From the IMG/VR virus record IMGVR_UViG_3300025168_000112, positions 1 through 54,566 of that record: a DNA stretch of 54,566 bases. One strand, 5' to 3'. How positions within the stretch are numbered: position 1 is the first letter of the stretch; each line of letters starts with the position of its first letter. Below are positions 1-11,500 of the stretch, in pieces. The notes beneath the pieces are model-generated. The model ran no database searches. It was not told the origin of the DNA and worked only from the letters and a program-made list of their open reading frames with translations. The stretch comes from a virus. A program made the position numbers and the translations under genes.

Positions 1-2503
1 ACATTGTAATAAGCTTTAATCCAAAAGGAGTTTCCCTTATAAATAGATCATACACATCTCTTATAGGCATTGACCCCGCCCAAGATTTTAATCCATCGTC
101 TAAAGCTTTCCATTTTTTATAATGCTCTCTATATAAAGCATCTTTTCTGCTTCTTCCCTCAGTTATTCTAAAGTATCCTTCTTTAAATAAAGCATTGTCA
201 ACCATATTCATAGCTAACATTTGATCCATAGCTTCTGTGGGTTTAGAAACTATTTTCCCATACCTTTTCATTTGCTCTCCTAATTTATAAGGAGAATCTA
301 TGTCTAACCTTTCAATAAGCTTTTCTTGTATTTGAAACGTAATGCTAGATACTGCTTCTGCAGCTTTTTCTAATTTATTTCTTAACGTTGCTTTTTCTTT
401 TTCAGATTCTTTTGAGAGTTTTATTTTTTTAGCAACAATTGTTTGCAGATTTTTAAATGTTCCTAAAAGGTCATATATTTCCCAGAGCTCGTCAAACTCT
501 AAATACCCAGTTTCTGTAGAGTCATTTATTTTCATTCCAGTTTCTGCATACTTCATAACTTCTAAAAGTTCTTCAAAAGTATGCTGCATGTCAGACTCAT
601 TTAAAAGCTCTCTTATAGCTGTAGTAATAAGAGCAACTTGTCTTTTAATGCTAGGAGACTTAGGTCTGTTTTTTATAGCGTCGTACTTATCATACAATAC
701 TTTTAATTTAGCATCTATATCTTTATCTCCTGATTTTTCTTTAGCCATTGGCATTTCAGCTAAAAATTTGTCGTGAGAATCTCCTACTGCAAGGTATGTG
801 ATGCTTGTAAGATCTTTATTAAATCTTAAATGTACAGGTATAAGCCGGGACTCTTTAATTTTAGTAATACCGTACTGCTCTCTTAAAGTTGTTACATAAA
901 ACCCCATTTGATGTTGATAGCCTTCTCCTTTGGCTCCTCTAAATGGATCAAGTAACATATAATAATCATCTTCTTTTTTAGTTACATCTTCAAACTTTGG
1001 ACTCATAAACTTCCAGTCATATATAGAGGCTGCACCTTCAGAGTCAATAAACATAAGGTCTACAGTACCACCAGTGTCCATCTTTTTATTAAAGAGTCGG
1101 ACTTCTGTGTACATGTCTGCTTTTTTATCTTTTTCAGTTTTTTTATTAATAACTTTTTGACGTGCTATTTGCTTATCTAATACACCTTTTACTACGCTTT
1201 TTAAATCTAAAAACATTTGTTTATTTAAACCAGAGTCTTCTTTTAGTTTAGAATAACTTCTTGGTTTAACGGCGTCTTTAAGCTCTACAACATTTATGTA
1301 TTTATGATATTCAAGTTCAGAATCTTGAACCATATTTATAATAATCTCGTGCTGTATGCTGTGCATATTTGTACCCGTATCTCTAAGGAGCTTAGATCTC
1401 TCTCTGTTAGAAATACTTTTATACTCATCTATATTACCAACACTCTTAAAAAAAGATATTGATGATTGGTCTGTTGCTCTTTTAGCTACAATCTTTCCAT
1501 CTACCTTGTATCTAGCTATAACGCCATCTTCATCTGAAAGAATTTCAAACGTTCCTTCATCTATTTTTCCTTTCACCATATCAAACGTAAGATCTTTTAC
1601 GTTTTCCATGCTATCATGAGTTTTAACAATATTTTCCCTCATAATATCTTGCGTCGTAGCATCTCCTAATGACCGGAATATTGTTTCTCTTTTTGATCTA
1701 GATAATGCGTCTGCATACTTAGAGATATCTTCGCTTAATACTTTTTTGACTGCTTTTTTTACAGGGTCAGATTCAAAATTAAATACCTCCTTAAGTTTTC
1801 TTAGCAGTCTTTGCCACCATCTAGCATTTCTGTCTTTTGCTCTTTCTTTAGCATCCAACTTCATTCTATTTAGAATAACTCTTGTGATTGCTTCATCTTT
1901 TATATCTTGCTCGGTCCAATCCGCAAGCCTCCCATACTCTTCTTGTACTTCTAAGTACTCAGGTTCTTGAGCTATCCTTTCATATATAGATGTATATATA
2001 GGATCTTTTAACTCGTTCATTGCAACCACAAACATGTGAATAACCTCTTCTGGTATTTCACTTTCATTCCCTTCTACATACGTAATTGCTTTACTTATTA
2101 TATCTGCTGCTGCTATTCCAGCAATAACATTTCCTTTTCTATCTCTTAACCTGCTTACAGCTTTTTCTGTAACTCCTAATTTTTTCATTGCAGAACGCAT
2201 AGATGCAAGTACTTCTGCCTCTGCTTCTTGCACATATTTTGGAGTAACAACTACCTCTCCTTTTTCTTCGTTTTTATTGTCTATAACATTAAATAAAGGA
2301 TCATTTAAAGCAATAGTTTTTCCAACAGCCCTAAAAGGCAATCCTGGTACATCATATTTAGAAAGTATTAAGGCTGATAGCTTCCTGCTTTCTTGCATAA
2401 CAGTTGCAATAGGAGCAGTTCTTGTTATACCTTCTGCTTCAGACCTACCTAATTTTTCAAGTTCAATGTGGTCTATTATATTTTGTTTTACACTGCAAGC
2501 CAT
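1..2503 (-). CDS. Large virion/late protein with RecB-type PD-(D/E)XK nuclease domain (partial, C-terminus off the left edge)
   Basis: I translated this by hand: the frame is open from the ATG at 2503 to the window edge, giving at least 834 residues. Residues about 377-540 carry the full signature of RecB/Cas4-like PD-(D/E)XK nucleases: GTNMH with His381 (motif GTxxH), GGTVDLMF with Asp482, YDWKF with Asp496 and Lys498, and QHQMGFY with Gln530 and Tyr536. The metal-binding and catalytic residues are therefore intact. Flanking regions are charged and helical with no domain I recognise. The start lies 10 bp after the stop of the giant RNA-polymerase-like gene, so it is the next gene of the same late operon. 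That position suggests a protein packaged in the virion and delivered to the cell, perhaps to cut host DNA or process phage DNA (inference). The nuclease call is firm; the biological role is not known. Confidence 0.85.
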   Translation of the reverse strand, partial: MACSVKQNIIDHIELEKLGRSEAEGITRTAPIATVMQESRKLSALILSKYDVPGLPFRAVGKTIALNDPLFNVIDNKNEEKGEVVVTPKYVQEAEAEVLASMRSAMKKLGVTEKAVSRLRDRKGNVIAGIAAADIISKAITYVEGNESEIPEEVIHMFVVAMNELKDPIYTSIYERIAQEPEYLEVQEEYGRLADWTEQDIKDEAITRVILNRMKLDAKERAKDRNARWWQRLLRKLKEVFNFESDPVKKAVKKVLSEDISKYADALSRSKRETIFRSLGDATTQDIMRENIVKTHDSMENVKDLTFDMVKGKIDEGTFEILSDEDGVIARYKVDGKIVAKRATDQSSISFFKSVGNIDEYKSISNRERSKLLRDTGTNMHSIQHEIIINMVQDSELEYHKYINVVELKDAVKPRSYSKLKEDSGLNKQMFLDLKSVVKGVLDKQIARQKVINKKTEKDKKADMYTEVRLFNKKMDTGGTVDLMFIDSEGAASIYDWKFMSPKFEDVTKKEDDYYMLLDPFRGAKGEGYQHQMGFYVTTLREQYGITKIKESRLIPVHLRFNKDLTSITYLAVGDSHDKFLAEMPMAKEKSGDKDIDAKLKVLYDKYDAIKNRPKSPSIKRQVALITTAIRELLNESDMQHTFEELLEVMKYAETGMKINDSTETGYLEFDELWEIYDLLGTFKNLQTIVAKKIKLSKESEKEKATLRNKLEKAAEAVSSITFQIQEKLIERLDIDSPYKLGEQMKRYGKIVSKPTEAMDQMLAMNMVDNALFKEGYFRITEGRSRKDALYREHYKKWKALDDGLKSWAGSMPIRDVYDLFIRETPFGLKLITM

Positions 2504-2513
2504 GTGTTATTTT

Positions 2514-5500
2514 TTAAGGGCATTCTGTAGGATCAATTGGATCTGTTTCTGAAGATTCAACTTTTTTGTTATACACTATAAAGTCAGATTTAGTATTTAA
2601 ATAAGACATTGAATCGTATCCCGTAGTTTCAATCTTTACTACACCAGTGCTTTCACCGGAATTAATTTCTCCTGTAATTAAATCTCGTGTAAAGATAAGA
2701 TTTTGATAGAGTGCTATATCTCTTTGTTTTCTAGCCATTCCAAACTCTCTGTCTTGTTGAAAGTCTGAATATCTTTTAGCATACATTAAACGCATGTTCT
2801 TAGGAGATTTAGGCTTAGTAAATTCTACCATGTTTGGAAATTTTAACATGTTTGCATGGAATAAACTTAACAGAAGCTCAGAAGAGAATTTTAAAGCGTC
2901 AGGAGTTTTAAGGTATCTACTATACAACTTAGAGGAAATTTCTGCAAATTGATCTCCAGGAAGTTTGTCTAAGAAGGAAAACGGAGTATTCATAGTACCT
3001 GCTTGTAAAATAGCTACATCAAAAAGATCTTTTGCTAAAGTGGTGTTCTTTTTAGCATCGTATGCTACAATCTCTTGGTATGAATCATACATTGCAGCCA
3101 TATCATAAATGTTTACAGCTTTAAACTCAGGTTGTATAAAATCATTTTCTACTATTTTTCCTTTTACAGACTTTCTTTCTTCCTGTACTACAGGTAAAAG
3201 AGAGTTTAAGAATACATTATTTCGTAATGGGTGCTTAGGAGAGTTTATAATCTTTGAAACAGTTACAGCTGCACTTTTTTCTCCAAACAATAAAGTTTGA
3301 GATCTATCATTTATAGCTATACCATCTTCGTTTGGAACTCTTTGAAGTATAAGAGATGTAAAAAACTGCTCTAATCTTTCTAAAGATTTTACTTTTAGAT
3401 CTAAAGGCTGCCTATTCTCTGTGTGTGTAAGCTCTTCAACTTTCATTGCATAAGCATTATTGAAGCTTTTTATTTGATTGTTGTTTACAAACAAATCTCC
3501 AAATACTTCAGATGCTACTAAAGTGTAGTTACGCATTTCTTTAAGGAAACTATTGTCTCCCTCTGTTATTTTTTCTGCGTTAGGAAAGATACCCTCAGCC
3601 ATTACTTTTTCGTAAGCCCTGTTAGTTAGTGCCATTGCAGCACGAGTCTTAGGAAGTTTGGTGTCATAAGACTGCGCAGCAATAACAGTTGTCATTCTAT
3701 CTCCAAGCTCTAAGTACATTAACAAATCATCTAGTATATGCAATTGATATGCATTTTGATCTTCTATACTTAAGTCACCTTCCTTAGTAGGAGTTTCTAT
3801 ACCTCCAATCATTTGCTTAAGTTCTGTATCAGATAAATAAGGTTTGTTTTCTGGAGATGAAATATCACTGTCAGTTTTGTATGCTCTTCTAAGTTTAGTA
3901 ATTGTGTCAGCCGGATACTCTTCCATTCCAAGTGCTTGGTATACTCTACTTGATGCTGTTTTTCTGTTCTCTATGTAATCTCTTACAATAGGCTGATTCA
4001 TAAAATAAACTATGCTTTCTAAAGGAACACCTGCTCTTAATAATACAAGTGCGGCTGGAGCTAATTCTGGACCAAGGTTTAAAATATGTATAATAGGAGT
4101 GTTTACTGTATCTACTGCTAAGTTTACAAACTGAGATATACTATCTGTAACTCTTCTATTATTTAAAACATCTGATATTCTAGATAAAGAAATTGTAGAA
4201 TCTCCTATAAACTCTCCTTCAGAATTTTTTTCTTTTTTAAACTCATCGTAATTAAAATATATTCCTAAAGAGTTTAAAAAGTTTCCGTTTACAAGTTTTA
4301 TTGATTTATTAAGATCTAACCTTAAACCAGCTTTTTGTCCTTTTACTTGATGTGTAGATGCAAGTGCGGATATACCCACATCTTTTGCTCCAGAATAAAA
4401 AGCATCTGTAATTTTAAAAATATGCGGGAGTGTAGTTTCTTCATGGTAGTCCTTTACAACTTGCAAATCTGGAAGTTCTTCGTTGTCTTTATTTTCATAC
4501 AGACTTTGAATTTCTTCAGCTAGACTTTCATAACTGTTTGTATTTACAGGACGAAGAAACTCTTTTTCTCTTCCTTTCATACTTAGTAGATCCGCTACTA
4601 CGTCTAAAGTTTTATTATGAACAGCTTGCTTGGTATTAATATCATATTTAGTAAGAGTTGGATTTTCAATTCTCCAATCTGCAAATAATTTAGGAGTTAC
4701 AAAATCTTTTCCTAGGTTAAAAAACTCTTCTGCTGAATCAAGAACATCTCCCCACATTTCTAAAGCCTCTTCTTTACTAAGATTTCTTTCTAAAGAAAGA
4801 CTTTCCATGTCCATTTCTAAATCTCTTTCTAAAAAGTCTGTAAATTCTTTTGCAAGAAGAGGGTCTTCTTTAAATTGAGCAAGAAAGTCATTAAGTTCTT
4901 TTTCATCTTTTAAATTTCTTTCTAGACCCCTTTCAAATATTTCTTCAAAGTCTTTAAGCTTTTTTCCTATTCTTTGTTGGGTTGAGCTAAACCATTTTTC
5001 TACTGTATCATAAAACTCATCGGGTCTTAAAATTACACCACCAGTTTGTTCATCTGTATAAGCCCTGTAATTTTTAAACAGTGCAGTTAACTTATCAATA
5101 TCAAAATCAGAACCTGCTTTAGTTACAAGACCTGCCGGTACATTAATCCTTGGCCCTGCAGATTGTGGTAAGAAATCTACAACTTCTATTACTTCTATAG
5201 AGTGTATACCGTCTGTAGGAATACGTATACCAATCATTTTTAAAAGTTCCTCTGAACCTTCTACAGTTATACCTCTACCTACTATTTTTCCGTTTATAAT
5301 TTTTACATTTTTACCTAACAGCTCTTTAAACCGGTGAGCTACTCTTACTTGCATTGCCCATCTACCATCAGAGTTTTCGTAAAACTTTAACTCGTTACTA
5401 GCAACTACATCTCCTATTTTTTTTACTTCATAAAATAAATCAGGTGTGTTTACAAGCATTTCACCAGCTACTTTAGGCTTGATGATTTGTGAACCTATAC

Positions 5501-8500
5501 CACTAAGGAACATAGATTCCATTCTATGTCTATCTACAAAGAAATCAAACTTAAAAGCTCCACCTTTTTCTTTCAAATAAGTCACACCTGATAAGATTGA
5601 TTTACCAAGGTCTTTTTCTATTCCCTGGTTTTCTAGTTTATCAAGTATAAGCTCATAAGATTGTTCAGATAGCATATAACCTCTAACGCCATCTTCTATA
5701 GTTGGCTGTATATCTAGCTCTGCTAGCATGTCTGTAAAAGCATTTTTAGTTGCTGCAGACATAAGACTTTGATACTCGGATTCTTTTTCTAAAGCCTCCT
5801 CACTAACAGCAACACCATCTTCATATAAGTCGGAAGATATATGAACTGCTTGCTGTGTAGGTCGTGTGGCTTTATTCTTAAATGATGGTGATATTTCTAA
5901 TTGAGACCCCATAAATCTAAGATCAAAAGTCATTCTTGAACCTTTTACAGGATCCTCAAACTCCATTTCTTCATACGCTCCATTCTCAATACCATAAGAT
6001 ACTTGAGATGTTTCTACAGCTCCTCCCACTTTCATTCCTGTTGGTATAACAAACCCACCAACCCCATTCTCTTCCATATAATCAAGAGCCTTTTTTATGT
6101 TAGGGTATTCAACCCCATTAAAGCGCTCCATATCTCTAGATATAGGAATAATAGCCATTTTAAGGAATCCCATTGCTGGACCAAGGTCTGTTAAAAAGGG
6201 ACCCATATACTGAAACTTATCCGGTGGGAATGTAGCCCCTTCTACTTCCTCATATGAAGAAGATATACCCCCCATAGATTTAGAGAATTGGCTCTCTCTA
6301 TTATTATCCCACTGATCAGAAGTTATTTTTAATAGTCTGTACGTAGGAAGGTCCACATACAAAGCTCCGTCAGCTTTCTCTATAGGTTTCTTCCACTGCT
6401 CAAGTACATCTGGAGTTACCTGCTCACTGTACATCTCTATAATTTCCTCAGACATTCTAGCCATAGGTTCTTTTATAGCTAACAAATCAATCTTTCCATC
6501 TGCCCTGTGAAGGCCTGGAGTATCATCTATCCATTTTAATATTTCTGGACTAAGATCCATAAGAGTTTTTGTACCTACAGCACCTTTAATTCTTTTAAAC
6601 ATATCAGAATAAAAGGCAGGATCACCTAAGAACATTTTAAATATCTCAGTCTTACCTATAAACTGCTTTACTACAATCTCTTCTAAAACATCATTAATGT
6701 TTTTATCAGAGAAGTCTGGATCTTCATTAGCATTTTCTTGAAATAACTCACTGCTTAAAGCATACGGTACTCGAGTACCAGATTCATTTTCTTTTTGTAA
6801 AAGACCTTTTTCAACTAAGAATGAGTCTAATTTTGCAATGTCAACATTCAGTCTTGCAGTTATATCTTTTGCAAAAGCAGCTTCGTTTTCAATCATAAAT
6901 GCCTCTAAGTAATCACTCTCTCCAGGTACTTCTGAAGTGGATTTTTTACTTGAAAACATGATTTCTTTACGAATCTGTTTTAATAGCCTTGGAGTACTTA
7001 ATAAATCTTGAACTATTCCTCTAGAATCTGTAAGGATACTGTCAAAAAATCTTAACTTCTTAATATTGTCTTTGTATTTTGAAGTGTTTTTACCTGCCTC
7101 AATTCCAATTGCAGTTGCGGCAATTTCATCTTTAAGATAGTTTAAGAAAATGCTCATCCCTTGATTTACTTTGGTAGGCATTTCTATAGGTAAACGAACT
7201 CCAAACTCTGTTACCTGGTCTGCTGCTCTTGGGAGGATAGATATACCATCTAAGATTGCATTTAAATGCATTGTAACTACGTCGTTTGAAGATAGTCTAG
7301 ATATTTTTTGACCAGTTTCACCCAGTATGTCGGCTCTTAAACCACCCATATTTATAATATCTATCTTATTTCCACCTCTCCAAGCTTCGATCGCTAAAGA
7401 ATTAGAAGCAAAAGGATTTGAAACAGGATTAAAGTACTCTATAAGGTCAGTGTATTCAAAGTTTGTAAGTGCAGATATGTAGTGATTTCTTATAATAGAA
7501 TACTCCATATTACCCTCACTATTCAAGTACTGGAACTCTACTTCACTATTTCCTGTCCTTAACTCTATATCTGCAAGTGCTCTTGCTCTAGTAACAGCTC
7601 CAGACTTATCCCTTGAAAATATTGTAGCAAAAGATTCTTTTCTAGATATTATATCATCAATAATCCACTCTTGATCTTTTTTAAATCCTAAGAAGGCTTG
7701 GTTTATTTCTTCTTCTTTTTCTTCAAGCATGTAAACAATCTCTTCTTCAAATGCATTTGGAAAAGATTTTTCTAAAGCTGCTCTCTCTAGATCTTCATTA
7801 AAAGTAAATATTTTCTCTACTTCCTTTGGATCTGTAAATTCTATTCCTAAAGGCTTATATAAAGCTATTATAGTAGCTACATCATTAGATTTTTTTGCTC
7901 TGTTAAAAAGGCCTGTCATAGTAGTTTCTATGAGTGTTCCTTTTGGAGATACAAAATTGAATTTTGCGCTTTTATTTATTAAAATTTTACCGTCTTTGTC
8001 TAAGGTTACATGGTTAGACTTTTTATTTGTCTGAGCCCCAAAGTTTTTAAGTCTAGAAGTCCAGTTATAAGAAATCTTTTTTAGAGCCCCTTCTTTTGCG
8101 GGATCCATTGTATATATACGACCATTAGGTTCTACTGACGCAATAGATACATCTAATTTTACTTGTGCCATGTGTACAGCAAAAGCAATTCTAGGTGCTA
8201 TTTGAGAATAAGTTTTACCCTCAGGGTTTATATCTATTCTTTTTACAAGATCTGCTGCCCAAGGAAACTTGTCTTTATTTTGCTTAAGCTTTTTAATTTG
8301 ATTTGCAAAGCTTGTACTTCCTGCAAGAAGATTCTGTGCAGATTTTAAGGTGGTAGACATATTATATGCTCCGTTAAGACCTGTACTGTTAACAGTATTA
8401 GGATCTTCAAACATGCTAAAAATCAGTTTGATTAATCCTGAAGCGCTTTTAGAAGGAGATATAGTTAAAGCATCTAACTCATCCACCCAGTCTTTTGATG

Positions 8501-11500
8501 TAAGAGTCTCTTCATCTATCTCTACACCTTCTTCCTTTACTAATCCAATATCAGTTAAGTATCCATAATGAGCACGTATAGCTTGTTTTACAGTTTCTTT
8601 TTTCTCATTAGAAGATCTACCTATTCTATCTAAAGTTTCAGTTATTGCAGGCTTCCTTTCACTAAATCTGTCAAGTTCGTTTTCTAACGTTATTAGCTTT
8701 TCCCGCAAATTTGAAATGCCTTTTAAATACAAAGCATTTAAACTCTTTTTGCCCAATGGAGTATTGAAAATATCTCCTGTATACAATTCACCAAGCTCTA
8801 CCTTATAAGCTTTTCCACCGTATCTAAAAGTTTTATCTATAAGCCCACCTAACTCTACTGATATACTAGATATCATATCATTAGTATAAACATCATTCCA
8901 CCCTTCTATGCTTTGAAGCATGTTGTATACTCCGGCGTCGGATCTTCCTTGGTGCCTTTTTGCTTTAGCAAACTTACCTTTGTCTATAGATTCAAAAAGA
9001 CCTTCTATAGATGTTATAGAGGAATCAAATTCAAAGTTTTCATTTAATCTAAACAGTCTTCTAAGTACAGATTTAATAACATCAAAGAACTTTTGAATTA
9101 TATTACGTGTATCTGTAACTGTTCCTTCTCCAAACTTGTAGTCTTTACCCATAAGAATATACTTACGGAACTCTTCAGCCGCCCATTCTTCTGCCTCCTT
9201 GTTTGTAAGGTCAGACATTTTCTTTGTCTCTCCTTTATAAGTTACAGTCTCTCCAGGTATCTCTCGTATCTTCTTATAGAGTGTTTTAGAGTCTTTAGGG
9301 GACAACACATATAGAGATACATTATGAAAAGCCTCGTGAAATATAGCTCCAGAAGGCGCTAATTCACTTAATACAACTTTACCAAAAGACACTAATTGAG
9401 CTACTGCTTTACCGTCTAATGAATCAAGGGCTGCCTCAGAAGTTGCTATTTCTAAAGAGGTCATTTTAAGAGCTCTTTGTATTTCTGTCTGAGTGTCTTT
9501 AGAGTAACTTGAAAGAAGCTCTTCTAATGCTTTAGCTTGATCTTCAAGTAAATTAAAAAGATCTTTATCAGTGTCTTCAGATTCATCTAGTGTTTGATTC
9601 AACCAATTTTCAACAATGTCAGAATCAAAATTAAAGCTAGAATTAGCTAGAAAGTTTTTATCTGCTGAGTCATAATACCCTAAAGTATCTCCTCCTTTAA
9701 CAGTTACTTTAAACCATATTTCATCATCCTGCTTTTCTGCCCAAATATCTTCTGGTTTAATTGTGTCAGTGTATCCCAACTTCTTGTGAGTTGCCTCTAG
9801 AGTACCTGAACCAGAAAGACCTTCAAAAAACCCTTCTATTTCTTCGTTTGGATCTACAGGAGGATCTTCTGCTTCTTCTTCAGCTTTCTTTTCAGAAGCT
9901 TCCTTCTTTTTTTTATTTTTTCTATGCTTTTCATAAAAGTCTTTATCTGCAAAAGGCGCGTTTGGGTCTGGATCTACACCCAGCTCTACTGTGTCTCCTA
10001 CTTCTGGATCTTCTCCTGGATCTTCTTCTGGATCAATACCTGAAAGTGCGTTTTCTAAATCGTCTAATTCAGAAGAACTTCCTGCAGTAGGATCGTCTCC
10101 TATATCGTCGCTAGTGTCTTCAGGGTCAAATTCATCTTCACCCTCTATATCTGAAAAAACAGCTTGTCCTCCAGGAGCAGCTTGATCTTCTATATCAAAG
10201 GTTGCAGTAGACATAAGAGTTTTGCCATACACAAGATAACCTCCACCTGCTCTAGGATTTGTAAAAGAAACTTCTTTTAAAGGTCTAGCTTCTGTATATA
10301 AAGGAGCCTCTCCAGACGTGTCTTTGCTAAGTAAGAAATGATTGTAATTAGGATGCTCTGAAGACTTGGTTTGAGAAATAGTTAAATCTTTATTAAGTAC
10401 TACGTTTATATACTTTGATTTAGCGTTGTTTTTATACCTGTTACCGTAGCCCTTAGTTGTTTTTTTAGTCTTTGAATTTTTATTTGAAAACTGGGTTCTT
10501 TTAACACTGTCTTTTAAAAGAGTCCCTCGAACATTATGTCTTTTAGTTTTAAGAAACTCTAAAAGCTCTTCTCCTTTTTCAGTATTCTCCTCCATGTCTT
10601 CAAGAGTAGCATACTCATCCATTTCTTTAAAGTAAACTACAAGATCATTATCTTTTAGCCTGTAAGCTAATCGAAATTTAGAATCTTCTGCATTTAAAAT
10701 ATGCACCATAGATCTAATCTGGGCTCTTAACGTTACGCTTTCGTTACCGTACTCAAGAGAAAATCTTTCTGCCTTTTTTAAAGCATCTACGTTTGATAGA
10801 CCACTTTCTTTAGCTGCAGCAAATTCTTTTAGTAGTAGTTTAAAAAGTCTTTGTACTTGAACAGCTTTTGTCTCTCCCAACTCTGATCTCCTCATAAATA
10901 TAGGCATGTGCCTAACGTGGTCATAAGCAACTATCTGACCGGGGCGTACCATAACAGAGTTTGCCTTTTTAATAAACTTGATAGTATCATATTTATACTC
11001 ACCCTCTGCATTTGGGTCTGTGTTCTTAATTACTTTTCCTACTGCTATTTTTACATTTTCAAGATTAGTACTCATTATAGAATCAGATGCGTAGTTTTCT
11101 TCGCCTCTATCAAGTAGTATAGTACCAGGAGATTTACCAGTTATTGGAGCTATAAGGAGTTGATTCGTATCATTTATTTTTTTCCTTATGTCATTATTAT
11201 ACTCTTTTTGTATGTCTTCTATTTCACTCTTAGATAAATTATCAATTTTGTTTGTGAACTTGTTTTCTCCTCTTTTATTTTTTACAGTTGGATCTTCAAT
11301 AGAAGTAAAGACGGCTCCTTTTGTTTCTCCGTCCCTTACAAACTGAATTGATATTTTACCAGTAGTTGCATTTCTAACTTTTCTTACAAGAGCTACTTTT
11401 ATATCCTTGTACTTAGCATCTTTATTATTTTGATGGTACCAAGTTCCTTCTAGATCTGCAGCAACATCTTCAGGTACAACTGTATCTTCAGATATAAATG

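Noticed and set aside
342-2552. Four plus-strand open frames at 342-776, 1356-1619, 1746-1970 and 2277-2552
   Set aside because: They are Ser/Phe/Leu-rich shadows on the opposite strand of the continuous minus-strand nuclease-containing gene, whose frame I checked codon by codon.
9761-10185. Plus-strand frames opposite the acidic linker of the giant protein
   Set aside because: Leu-run and Ser-run composition arises from the antisense of Glu/Asp/Pro-rich coding sequence; no start context and fully inside a convincing gene.
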